Assembly: GCA_964616985.1 (NCBI GenBank)
Contig: CAZTVF010000085.1
Location: 1-24,052, forward strand
Reading direction: 5' to 3'
From: CAZTVF01 sp964616985
Lineage (GTDB): Bacteria; Planctomycetota; Phycisphaerae; SM23-33
DNA length: 24,052 nucleotides
Part shown: piece by piece, positions 1 to 7,000 of the stretch
Layout of the letters: each line of letters starts with the position of its first letter
Numbering within the stretch: the first letter of the stretch is position 1
Translations under genes and position numbers: made by a program
The notes under the pieces: generated by a model
What the model saw: only the letters and a program-made list of their open reading frames with translations
What the model was told of the DNA's origin: nothing
Databases searched by the model: none

Positions 1-864
1 CGCGCTGGACGTGAAGCAGTAGAACACCTGCCCGTTGTAGGTGGCGCTCCAACTGTCGCTCTTGCCGGGCCGGCGCCAGTGTTCGTTGTCGCCGGACCTC
101 GCTCTTGTCCAGCCGTGTTTGACCAGCAGGTCGCGGATATCGCCGCGCTGGTTGAAGTCATCCCCCGGCCGGTCGCCGGGTGATGACGACACGATGGGAA
201 CGGGCGCCATCTCCATGCGCTCGTTGAACGATCGGGCGCAGCGGAGCAGGATGTCCCTCTGGGCCGCCGTGATTACCGGCAGGTCCTCAAACCGGCCCTG
301 CTCCAGGACGTACCCCGGCGACGGCGCGCACAGGAAGATGCTGCCCTCGCCCCGCGTCTCCACCAGCGTGGGATAGAACTCGTAGTGCTCCTGGATCTTC
401 ACGGCGTTGTACTTCTTGCCCCTGTAGATGGCGGCGTCCAGGTCGGCCGCCACGCACACCTTCTCCGCCAGCTTCATGCTGCCGGGCACGGCGCCCTCGA
501 ACCTGTACACGACATGTTTTCCGATGGACTGGGATTGCTCGATCACCAGCCGCCCGACCAGGCCAGGTACCTCGGCCTCAACCAGTTCACACCACGCATC
601 AAAAGCCTCGGCCTGGCTGTCGAAGTCGATCATCTCCAGATTGCCCGACACGACACCGGCGATGATGCACATGGCCGTGTTCGCAGGGGGCTGGGCGAAC
701 CAGACATCCAACTGTGCCTGAGATGGCAGGCACCGCTGATAGGTCTTCCAACTGCCGATGGAGGGGCGTTTTTCATCCAGCCGCGCGGGCAGGATGCACA
801 GGCCCGCGGCAAGATAGGACTTCGCTGCCGCGGCAAGTTCCGAAATGTCCGTCAACGTGACCAT
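1..864 (-). CDS. Primase-polymerase (Prim-Pol) domain protein, partial
   Basis: This reading frame stays open from an ATG at 864 to the left edge (288 codons seen, C-terminus missing). The ATG has GGAG five bases upstream. The N-terminal 130 residues fit the bifunctional primase/polymerase (AEP superfamily) pattern. They show a GLCILPA strand (21-27) followed by DEKRP and a Trp at 39, then MIDFD (79-83), whose two acidic residues would be the metal-binding pair. GKHVVYRF (115-122) sits where the family carries its conserved His strand. Such proteins prime or replicate plasmids, phages and integrative elements, often with a C-terminal helicase that would lie outside the window. It is co-directional with the ParB-like gene upstream (71 bp gap), which suggests one replication/partition operon. 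The family call comes from motifs only; the exact subfamily is unknown. Confidence 0.72.
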   Translation of the reverse strand, partial: MVTLTDISELAAAAKSYLAAGLCILPARLDEKRPSIGSWKTYQRCLPSQAQLDVWFAQPPANTAMCIIAGVVSGNLEMIDFDSQAEAFDAWCELVEAEVPGLVGRLVIEQSQSIGKHVVYRFEGAVPGSMKLAEKVCVAADLDAAIYRGKKYNAVKIQEHYEFYPTLVETRGEGSIFLCAPSPGYVLEQGRFEDLPVITAAQRDILLRCARSFNERMEMAPVPIVSSSPGDRPGDDFNQRGDIRDLLVKHGWTRARSGDNEHWRRPGKSDSWSATYNGQVFYCFTSSA

Positions 865-934
865 CCCTACTCCGTTCGGTTCGAGCCAACATGATGTCGA
901 CAAAGCCCCACGACCTGACTGTACTCACGAATAT

Positions 935-2380
935 TCATTGCTGACCCCCAAGACCGGTATGGCCGACGAGCGCGGCCCGCATCGTCTGCCGCAGGGCCGC
1001 CAGCTGGGCGGCATCTTGTTTTTCTTGGGCCTTCTCCGCGTTGAACGCCTCCATGTCGATCACCTTCTCGATGGCTTCGTGAAGCACGAGTTGGAGATCT
1101 TCCGGCTTGAGAGCCTCCAATTCGTAAACGTTGGCCCCGTGCTTCGAAGTGAACTTGCTGTAGTTGGCGGACGACTCCTTGGCCTCCATCGCCGGCGGAA
1201 GGTTGAACCGCTGCACCTGCTGAGCATCGAGGGCGACCTTGATCGGCAACACGTTGGTGATCCCGAAGTCGTCGCGCATCGACATCGCCAGCGAGTGCGC
1301 GATCTCCTCTCCGTCGGGATCGAAGTCGCTGGCGATGAGCAGCACGAGCCGGTCTTTTCCGCTGCGCTGAAACCGCTCGGCAATGTGGTACCTGGGCGGC
1401 AGCGAACAGAAGCCCCTCATGATCGTCATCGGGATCGTGTAATACGACGACACCGGATTGATGATGGACGCGATCGTGTTCTTCTCGCCGACGATCTCGA
1501 TGTGGTGGGGCTGGGATTGCATCAGGTCCCGCCAGTATCCCTTCAGGAACGAGTCGAACTCGCGGCGGAGATAACCTTGGACGTCCCGATGAACATCCCA
1601 GACGATCTCGGGGCGGGTTTCATCGGCGATCACGTCCATTGAGATGAAGCCCGCCACGCGCGCCCGGGTCAGGAGGTCCACAAGCGACTTGTAGCTGGCG
1701 GGCGTGTTGTTGTACTGCGAATCGGACTTGCTCGCATGCCGAAGCGGCGGGTTGTTCAGCAGTGCGTAGTGGATCTGCCGGTCCGACAGGGGCCAGAAGG
1801 CCTTGCGGTCGGCAATGACCGCCTTCACTGCCTTGAGGAACGGCTCCTTCGCGTCGCTGATGACGGACCTGGACTTGCTGCCCGCAATGGTCATGACCTG
1901 GTCGGACCTCACGGCGGACTTCGCGCAGCGATGGGCGACCAGCTCGTCGTAGGCCTCCTCCGGGTTGGCCGAGATTAGCTCCTCCCGAGCCTTTTCGTCG
2001 AACGTCTTGACCCGCTGGAGATTGCACTCCCGCAGTAACCGGAGGAAGTAGTCCTTGTCATCATCCTTATATATGGGGGCGACGCGGCACGGGAGGGTAT
2101 CGAGCCCCGCCAACTCTGCGGCGGCATATCGCCGATGGCCGGAGATGATCCAGCCATCCATCGTGACCAGCAGCGGCTCCTGGAGCCCGTTCTTTTCGAT
2201 GCTCTTGGCCAGCGCGATGATCTCAGGATCCGTTTCGTCGATCGGGCGATACAGCTCGTCGTTTTCCGGCGACGGCCTGATGTCATCTATTGCCCTCATC
2301 GAAATCGGGACTAGTCCCAATTCGCCCGCTTCGGGCACGGTGGTGACGCCCCCATCCATCGCTGCAGCAAGGTCAGTCAT
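935..2380 (-). CDS. ParB-domain protein fused to a Topo VI A/Spo11-like (mini-A type) module
   Basis: I chose the ATG at 2380 (481 aa) over one at 2416 because AGGGGG lies six bases upstream. It overlaps the stop of the preceding HTH gene by eight bases, implying coupled translation. Residues 25-130 are a ParB N-terminal (CTPase-type) core: SIEKNGLQEPL, GHRRYAAAEL at 81-90 (the GERR box) and ECNLQR at 118-123. No ParB central HTH is obvious. Residues 195-255 hold SDRQIHYALL, where Tyr205 sits like the catalytic tyrosine of Spo11/Topo VI A, then a run ending LLTRARVAGFI and DETRP. Residues 294-375 look like a TOPRIM fold: VGEKNT (Glu299), MRGFCS, then SDFDPDGEEIA with Asp352, 354 and 356. The tail (435-481) is helical and charged. 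By family knowledge it could bind and cleave or relax DNA during partition or replication. The activity is inference. Confidence 0.7.
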   Translation of the reverse strand: MTDLAAAMDGGVTTVPEAGELGLVPISMRAIDDIRPSPENDELYRPIDETDPEIIALAKSIEKNGLQEPLLVTMDGWIISGHRRYAAAELAGLDTLPCRVAPIYKDDDKDYFLRLLRECNLQRVKTFDEKAREELISANPEEAYDELVAHRCAKSAVRSDQVMTIAGSKSRSVISDAKEPFLKAVKAVIADRKAFWPLSDRQIHYALLNNPPLRHASKSDSQYNNTPASYKSLVDLLTRARVAGFISMDVIADETRPEIVWDVHRDVQGYLRREFDSFLKGYWRDLMQSQPHHIEIVGEKNTIASIINPVSSYYTIPMTIMRGFCSLPPRYHIAERFQRSGKDRLVLLIASDFDPDGEEIAHSLAMSMRDDFGITNVLPIKVALDAQQVQRFNLPPAMEAKESSANYSKFTSKHGANVYELEALKPEDLQLVLHEAIEKVIDMEAFNAEKAQEKQDAAQLAALRQTMRAALVGHTGLGGQQ

Positions 2381-2591
2381 GGCCAACCCCCTGAGATGTA
2401 GCCGCGCGCCGGACAAGCTCCGCCTCGACGGCTTGAGGATCTACAAGGATCGCTGTGCCGGCCCGCAGACAGGGAATCCGTCCGGCCACGGCTTCCTGCT
2501 TGAGCCACTTGGCCGGCACGCGGAGGCGCGCCGCCATGCTTCGGATTGTGATGAGTCTTCGTGTTTCCATGGCATCCAGCGTATCGCGCAT
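2373..2591 (-). CDS. Small excisionase/MerR-like helix-turn-helix protein
   Basis: This is a 72-residue protein. From about residue 14 it reads ITIRSMAARLRVPAKWLK, then EAVAGRIPCLRAGTAILVD and a short C-terminal helix. That is the layout of the small winged HTH-17/excisionase family: an HTH, a wing with G-x-IP-x-x-R-x-G, and a helix. Such proteins act as DNA-bending excision factors or local repressors on mobile elements. Its stop codon lies inside the start of the ParB-like gene, so the two are translationally coupled. The start is uncertain. ATG at 2591 has only a weak ribosome site, and an ATG at 2570 (METRRLIT) is equally possible and loses nothing of the domain. Autoregulation of this operon is plausible but not shown. 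Confidence 0.66.
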   Translation of the reverse strand: MRDTLDAMETRRLITIRSMAARLRVPAKWLKQEAVAGRIPCLRAGTAILVDPQAVEAELVRRAATSQGVGHD

Positions 2592-2632
2592 GGAAAAACG
2601 CTGACGGGCTCTAAGGGGTAATCAACGGGGAA

Positions 2633-3412
2633 TCAGTCGCGGGTGCTGCTCAACAGACCCAGCCCGGCGGGAGTGATCGTATAACCGGACCGCTCACCAC
2701 ACGGCCGGGAGACCAGGCCCGCGGCCTCGAGGCGTTTGAGATGCTCGCGAGCGGTCTTGATATCGCGCTCGGCGGCAGCAGCGATGTCCGCCTGCGGCAG
2801 GGTGGTTCCCGCGTCGGCAAGGGCTTGCAGAATCGCCCTGTCGTCGGATGTCAAGGCCGGGGCGGCTTGGGCGATGTCCATCACCATGGCCAACCGGATG
2901 AACACTGCTTCGCCGGCACGAAGGGCCTCTTGCTGGCCGACAGGCAGAGAGTGCCTCGCTGCGCCCATGCACTCCGGCCAGTTGTCGTAGATTACCCCGG
3001 TTTGCCTTCGACACCACTCGGGGGCGGCGAGATAGATTTCCTGGACGACGCGGCTGCATTCGTACAGGGCGTGCGGGTCCATGCCTCGCCGCGTGGCTTC
3101 CCCCATCAACACGCGCGTGGCCGCGCTATGGACGTGGTTCAGGGCGTAGTAGGCCAAGACCGTCTCCTGATGGGCTGACCAGTCGCGGCCGAAGCCGATC
3201 CATTCCAGGAACAAGGGATACCCCGTCCAGTAACCGAAAACGGCCGCGAGATCAGGGCTCTCGCCCTGGAACTTGATGGCATCAGCCTCGAACGCCTGCC
3301 GCAACGATGCGGCCTGATCCTTCATCGAGGCGCTGGGATCAAGGTCGGAAGGCGCAACTTTCCCGGCCTTGGGGTCTTTGGGTCTCTTGCTGTTGTGTTT
3401 GCCGCCCGCCAT
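2633..3412 (-). CDS. Hypothetical protein with C-terminal winged helix
   Basis: This is a 259-residue protein starting at ATG 3412, with GAGG eight bases upstream. The first 30 residues are Lys/Pro-rich and probably disordered. Residues 35-175 are an Ala-rich, Trp- and Tyr-containing helical domain that I do not recognise. From about 190 the sequence resembles a MarR/ArsR-type winged helix: LTSDDRAILQALADAG, then LPQADIAAAA, the recognition helix region IKTAREHLKRLEAAGLV, a wing with GERSGYTITPAGL, and a short end. It therefore probably binds DNA. It sits 41 bp upstream of the excisionase-like gene on the same strand, so it may be a regulator or accessory factor of the replication/partition block. 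I cannot name a specific function. Confidence 0.62.
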   Translation of the reverse strand: MAGGKHNSKRPKDPKAGKVAPSDLDPSASMKDQAASLRQAFEADAIKFQGESPDLAAVFGYWTGYPLFLEWIGFGRDWSAHQETVLAYYALNHVHSAATRVLMGEATRRGMDPHALYECSRVVQEIYLAAPEWCRRQTGVIYDNWPECMGAARHSLPVGQQEALRAGEAVFIRLAMVMDIAQAAPALTSDDRAILQALADAGTTLPQADIAAAAERDIKTAREHLKRLEAAGLVSRPCGERSGYTITPAGLGLLSSTRD

Positions 3413-3578
3413 GTCGTTGCCTCTGTCGCTCCGTGGCTATCGTCCGCATTCTAAGCGGGAATCGTGTGGAATTCGAGGGCGATCAGTACGGGGGACGGCT
3501 CTTTCGGCCGGGCCGGGCAAGACGGAGAGCGCCCCGGCCGCTGCGACCGAGGCGCTGTATAAGGTGATGGTGATGGTG

Positions 3579-4064
3579 TCACTTCGCCGCGAACGCCTGC
3601 CGGATGGCATCGACCTGGGCCTTTCCCGCGGCGGTCAACTCCCACAGGCCGCGATCGGTCTTGCGGAACCGCGCCTTGTCGCCGTCGTCGCGAGCCTCGC
3701 GCAACATGCTGGAATAGAGCGTGGCCCACGGCGTCTTGCCCTTACCCGGTTCATACCAGCCTGCGGCAACGGCGGCGTCCACGATGGCCTTAGCGTTCAT
3801 GGGCTCCTTGGCGTCGGCCAGTACCAGGATCGCGGCGTTGGCCAGGCTCTTTCGTGGGGCGGCGGGCTCTCGCTCCTTGGCCGGTTTGTCGGCCTTGCCG
3901 GCCTTCTTCGAACCTGCGCCAACGTCGGCGGCCGTGGGCGCGGCCGGTTCGCCCGCCTTCCGGTCGGCCTCGTGCTCGGCCAGCGACATGATCTTCTTCC
4001 GCTTGGCCTGGCGCTGCTCGGTGCTCTTGCTCGTCTGCTTCTTGCTGCTCTTCTTCGTCGTCAT
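3579..4064 (-). CDS. HARE-HTH domain protein
   Basis: The start at 4064 (161 aa) has GAAAGGA about seven bases upstream, unlike the ATG 33 bases further out. Residues 1-70 are Lys/Ala/Pro-rich and look disordered, probably a nucleic-acid-binding tail. Residues 73-143 match the HARE-HTH fold: a SLANAAILVLADAKEPMN helix pair, AKAIVDAAVAAGWYEPGKGKT, then PWATLYSSMLREAR, and a wing ending FRKTDRGLWELT. HARE-HTH domains occur in RNA polymerase delta subunits, eukaryotic ASXL proteins and restriction-modification or DNA-repair fusions, and are thought to read DNA structure or modification. Here the domain is alone with a basic tail. Its position upstream of the partition and primase genes suggests a nucleoid-associated or regulatory role on the element. 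The domain call is good; the role is inference. Confidence 0.75.
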   Translation of the reverse strand: MTTKKSSKKQTSKSTEQRQAKRKKIMSLAEHEADRKAGEPAAPTAADVGAGSKKAGKADKPAKEREPAAPRKSLANAAILVLADAKEPMNAKAIVDAAVAAGWYEPGKGKTPWATLYSSMLREARDDGDKARFRKTDRGLWELTAAGKAQVDAIRQAFAAK

Positions 4065-4085
4065 GGCTGCATCCTTTCTATATGG

Positions 4086-4104
4086 GCCCGGCATCACGCC
4101 GGGC
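4086..4104 (-). promoter_or_regulatory. Intergenic hairpin between the 101-aa gene and the HARE-HTH gene
   Basis: There is a perfect 7-bp stem (GCCCGGC / GCCGGGC) with a 5-base loop, in the 52-bp gap between the two genes. No T-run follows on the minus strand. It is therefore more likely an attenuator, an mRNA-processing site or a leaky terminator than a full intrinsic terminator. Confidence 0.45.
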
Positions 4105-4116
4105 GGTTTGGTGTCG

Positions 4117-4422
4117 TTAGGCGCTGCGCGCCGTCATGTGCGTTCCCAGCGCGTCCCCGAAGGCGAACCGCGTGCGGTAGTGGGCCTTGGGCTTGGGAGG
4201 CGCGGCGGGCAGCCACCGCGTGATCTGGCCTTGCGCCGCGATCTGCTCGGCGTAGAACGCCATGCGACGATCCGCCTCTTCCGATGTGAAGGTGCTCTGC
4301 TCCCTCATGCCGTTGGCGTTCAGCCACCGGCGGGCGCCGGCCAGCGCGGTCATGTCTTGCTTGTCGTAATCCGTGAACCGCTTGCCGCGGATGGTCCTTG
4401 TCTGATCCCCGTCTTTCTTCAT
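4117..4422 (-). CDS. Small hypothetical protein (101 aa)
   Basis: The ATG at 4422 has a strong AAGGAG five bases upstream, so I take it rather than the longer open frame that extends to 4677. The product is 101 residues, starting MKKDGDQTRTIRGKRFTDYD. It is basic, has a central helical stretch (MTALAGARRWLNANGM), then an SEEADRRMAFYAEQIAAQG helix and a Pro/Lys/Ala-rich region with no signal peptide or membrane segment. I do not recognise a family. It is the first gene of the leftward run and lies 52 bp upstream of the HARE-HTH gene, so it probably belongs to the same mobile-element operon. Confidence 0.55.
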   Translation of the reverse strand: MKKDGDQTRTIRGKRFTDYDKQDMTALAGARRWLNANGMREQSTFTSEEADRRMAFYAEQIAAQGQITRWLPAAPPKPKAHYRTRFAFGDALGTHMTARSA

Positions 4423-5201
4423 GGCTTCTCCTTCATCGTGCACCATGCACGCATGCACAGTGAGCCATGAAACCGGCGGGATGCTAAGGGGCATTCCCCG
4501 AATGCTGGCAGAATATTCGCTGCCACCTGCTTCGATGGAGGCGAGAGATATGTCGCATGGTGCGGAATCTTCGATGATTCCGTGCAGCGTGTCGCGAATT
4601 CCGGCCCAACCCCCGACGCCCCAGACCCTGGCGCGGCTCCTGGGCGCCGCCGGCAACAAGGCGGTCACGATCGACATAGTCTAGGCGGCCAGCAATGCCG
4701 CCGCACCAGTGGGAATCGGCGGGCGAACCAACCTGGTGAAATCCATGGATTGGCTGGAACGGGAGGTTACACAGACGTGAGCATTGACTTGGGACAATTT
4801 CGGCCCGGCATGCTGGCGGGCCTGCTGAACTCCACAGGGATGGGAGAGGTCACGTCAGAATCCCGCGTTCGCCTAATGCGCATCACCACGCCTCCGCCTT
4901 GTTCGCGGGGCCGGAATGTTACGTCGAAGGCATGGCTCCGGGCAATTCCCGCTGAATTAACGCGGCCGGAGTATTCGGGAGGGACAGGGGCCGCAAATCG
5001 GCCTCCCCGTTGCTGCCTGACGGCGATCATCAAGAATCGGGCTTTTTCAACGGGCTGATATGGATCGAGCCGGATCTCGCCCGGGCCATCGTATATTGGC
5101 TGCGATCCCTAGCGGAGGATCTATTGAATTCCACTGCGGCTGTAGCTAGAGTCTCGCTCTTGGCGCCAGAATATATCATTCGGGCCCAAAGGAGACCGGA
5201 C
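4423..5201. other. Long intergenic region between divergent genes
   Basis: This 779-bp stretch separates the leftward element genes from the rightward TerB-like gene. It has open frames on both strands but they are Pro/Arg/Gly-rich and look like GC-driven artefacts. It should hold promoters in both directions. I see no convincing -35/-10 pair, tRNA, iteron array or perfect palindrome. It is a reasonable place for an element boundary or partition site, but nothing in the sequence proves that. Confidence 0.4.
4777..5058 (+). CDS. Possible small gene or remnant, unrecognised
   Basis: A GTG at 4777, with GGGAGG about ten bases upstream, opens a 93-codon frame. The first 40 residues look protein-like (DLGQFRPGMLAGLLNST, then GMGEVTSESRVRLMR). 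The rest turns Pro-, Arg- and Cys-rich and looks like out-of-frame sequence. It may be the 5' end of a decayed gene. Confidence is low and no function is suggested. Confidence 0.2.
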   Translation: MSIDLGQFRPGMLAGLLNSTGMGEVTSESRVRLMRITTPPPCSRGRNVTSKAWLRAIPAELTRPEYSGGTGAANRPPRCCLTAIIKNRAFSTG

Positions 5202-5777
5202 ATGGCGCGTCCCTTATTGGCGGAAACCCGATCATCATTGGAGGAGGCCTTTTTCCGCGAGCGTGATGCCGAGTTGATCGCTGAGATGCGCCAAAGAGAG
5301 CAGGCTCAGACGCGCAAGAGGGCCATGTCGGAAGTCTCGGGGATTACCGATGACGGAGTCCTCGACCAGCTCACAGCTCACGACATCCACGTTGAGACGT
5401 TGGCGGCATTCGCCATCGTGCCCCTCGTCGAGATTGCCTGGGCTGACGGCGTGATTCAGCCCGGAGAATACAAGATCCTGCTGCATGCGATAGAAGAGGC
5501 CGGAATCCCCAAGGACGGCGTCTCCTTCCGACTCATGGAGGAGTGGCTAACGACGCGTCCCAAACCTGATCTAATGCGGCTGTGGCAGAACTATACACGC
5601 GCACTCATAGCTGAGCTTCCGCCGGAAGTCGGCGAACGCATCAAGACAACCGTGCTGGCGCACGCCCATGCCGTTGCCGAAGCAGCCGGAGGATTCCTCG
5701 GGTTCAGCCGCAGTTCAACCCAGGAAAAGAAGATCCTGAAGACCCTAGAAGAAGCCTTCGAAAGCTCGGGAAACTAG
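5202..5777 (+). CDS. TerB-like helical protein
   Basis: The ATG at 5202 follows AAAGGAG with eight bases between, giving 191 residues; the open frame extends upstream but lacks such a site. Residues 1-45 are a charged helix. From 65 to 185 the sequence looks like the all-helical TerB/DUF533-type fold. One half has LVEIAWADGVIQPGEYKILL, and a second, similar half has AVAEAAGGFLGF followed by STQEKKILKTLEEAF. These paired acidic 'AWADG...E' turns are typical of TerB-like proteins, which bind metal ions and associate with stress-response membrane complexes. No other ter genes are nearby, so tellurite resistance should not be inferred. It is monocistronic in this window. The fold call is moderate; the function is unknown. 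Confidence 0.55.
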   Translation: MARPLLAETRSSLEEAFFRERDAELIAEMRQREQAQTRKRAMSEVSGITDDGVLDQLTAHDIHVETLAAFAIVPLVEIAWADGVIQPGEYKILLHAIEEAGIPKDGVSFRLMEEWLTTRPKPDLMRLWQNYTRALIAELPPEVGERIKTTVLAHAHAVAEAAGGFLGFSRSSTQEKKILKTLEEAFESSGN

Positions 5778-5843
5778 CGCCTGGGTCAGGGCGCAGTCTG
5801 GGCAAGATTCGGGCCGGCGACCGGCGGTCATGTCGGGGATCCG

Positions 5844-6101
5844 GTGGCAACCTTTCGTAAGTCGTTCTGCCACGGCCGGGACGGAATTATTCGGGGGACA
5901 CCCTTGCTGCCATACGCGAGGAAGACAGGCATCGACGGTATCGAGGCCATCACGCCCCGCCCCCAAAACGATGTAACACTGGAGCAGGCAAAGGCCGGCC
6001 TCGGTGATGAGATGTTCCTGCTGGACGGCATCCCGGCCGGCCACTTCGACGACTATTAGCCGCTGCAAACGCTGCTGGACTGCGCCCGCCACGACGGGGT
6101 T
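5844..6101 (+). pseudogene. Uroporphyrinogen-decarboxylase-family fragment with amber stop
   Basis: Residues from LLPYARKTGIDGIEAITP through DVTLEQAKAGLGDEMFLL and DGIPAGHF look like the middle-to-C-terminal part of the UroD/corrinoid methyltransferase TIM-barrel family: the xGIDGIEAxTP strand, the GDVTLEE-type helix and the LxGGIPA strand. The frame meets TAG at 6057-6059, where DY-stop-PLQTLLDCAR would read on naturally, so one nonsense change seems to have occurred. No N-terminal half is present upstream; the left boundary is about 5865 and the true C-terminus is missing. The rest of the 597-bp gap (5778-6374) contains nothing else I recognise apart from a terminator hairpin. The fragment is probably a dead remnant left by rearrangement. 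Confidence 0.45.
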
Positions 6102-6298
6102 CACTCCCGCCGAGCGATGATTGGCGCACTACATTCTCACGCCCTCCTTGCCCTTCTTCTGGGCACCGGACGCCGGAGGATAGTAAGGCGTTGTTTGACC
6201 GCATGAATACAGGCGGGTATCTACGCCGGGAAGGACGAGCAGGAGGCTGTTGCGACGATTACGAAGGTGGGGTTGACCTGCAATCGACGTCTATAAAC

Positions 6299-6341
6299 AC
6301 ACAGGCCGCTGCCTCGCTCGTGACGAGGCAGCAGCCTGTGT
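6299..6341 (-). terminator. Hairpin terminator downstream of the exported-protein gene
   Basis: There is an 18-bp stem with one mismatch (arms 6299-6316 and 6324-6341) around a 7-base loop, 33 bases beyond the stop of the leftward gene ending at 6375. On the minus strand the stem is followed by a modest GTTTATAG stretch rather than a clean T-run. It is a probable intrinsic terminator. Confidence 0.6.
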
Positions 6342-6374
6342 TGCACAGCCGCTCTGCACGTCTTGTCCCGGTCG

Positions 6375-6707
6375 CTAGAAGCCGATCGAGAAACGGAAGG
6401 TCGGCCGGCTGTTGTAGGTCCGGTAGTACGGCCGCCCGGTGTAGCACGGGCGATCGTAACTCACGGATGGACGATGGTAATAGCTGGGCTGGGACACGTA
6501 CATCCGCTGGTTGTAGTTGGGCTTGTAGTCATTACTGCGGTAGCTATCGCGATCGCCGCCGTAGTTGCCATGGTTGCCGCTATAGCTGTTACCGCCGCGA
6601 TATCCATCGTGTCCGCCAGGCGTCCAAGCGAACGAGTCGCTGGCCGAGAACCCGATCACGGCCACCACGCCGAGCAGCAGGATCCACTTGTTCATCCGCA
6701 GTTTCAT
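6375..6707 (-). CDS. Small exported Gly/Tyr/Asn-rich protein
   Basis: The ATG at 6707 has AAGGAG six bases upstream (110 aa). Residues 1-27 form a classical signal peptide: a basic start (KLRMNK), a hydrophobic core (WILLLGVVAVIGF) and a likely cleavage after SDSFA. The mature part is low in complexity, dominated by Gly, Tyr, Ser, Asn and Arg, with recurring SYSG, NYGG and SYRS-type pieces and several Tyr-Arg-Pro motifs near the end. It looks like a small secreted or surface, perhaps disordered, protein. I do not recognise a family. It is last on the strand that also carries the RND pump but is separated from it by nearly 300 bp, so it probably has its own promoter and ends at the hairpin downstream. 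Confidence 0.68.
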   Translation of the reverse strand: MKLRMNKWILLLGVVAVIGFSASDSFAWTPGGHDGYRGGNSYSGNHGNYGGDRDSYRSNDYKPNYNQRMYVSQPSYYHRPSVSYDRPCYTGRPYYRTYNSRPTFRFSIGF

Positions 6708-6771
6708 GTTGTTCTCCTTGTTGAGGCTGCGTAGTTTACTGAACGTCATTCATTCGATAGATAAGACCCCC

Positions 6772-6909
6772 TCATATCGCCAAGGTTAGCGAGATCATCG
6801 CACATTGGCCAACCAGGAGGCAGCGCAGGACGCCGGCGGCCAGGATGGCGGCGACCTCATGCCGCCGCCGGGCGGGGGAGATTTCACGAGAAGCGTCGTC
6901 TTCGCACAT
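6772..6909 (-). CDS. Possible 45-aa small ORF
   Basis: An ATG at 6909 opens a 45-codon frame containing SREISPARRRHEVAAILAAGVLR. Short basic ORFs of the form 'RREVAxILAxGVLR' seem familiar to me from planctomycete-like genomes, usually as stand-alone hypothetical proteins, but I cannot verify this here. There is no clear ribosome site. The rest of the 6708-7000 gap has no recognised content. Confidence 0.3.
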   Translation of the reverse strand: MCEDDASREISPARRRHEVAAILAAGVLRCLLVGQCAMISLTLAI

Positions 6910-7000
6910 CGATATTGTCTCCAACGCACGCCGAATAGGGCGTGTGCTGGGTTATGTATGCCGGGCGAGAGGGAAGTGCCCGCCGAGCGTGTTTCCTTGT

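Noticed and set aside
385..1642. Long plus-strand frames antisense to the primase and ParB-like genes
   Set aside because: They are Arg/His/Leu-rich shadows of well-supported minus-strand genes.
5202..5777. Tellurite-resistance gene terB
   Set aside because: Only the fold looks TerB-like; no other ter genes are nearby and the family is broad.
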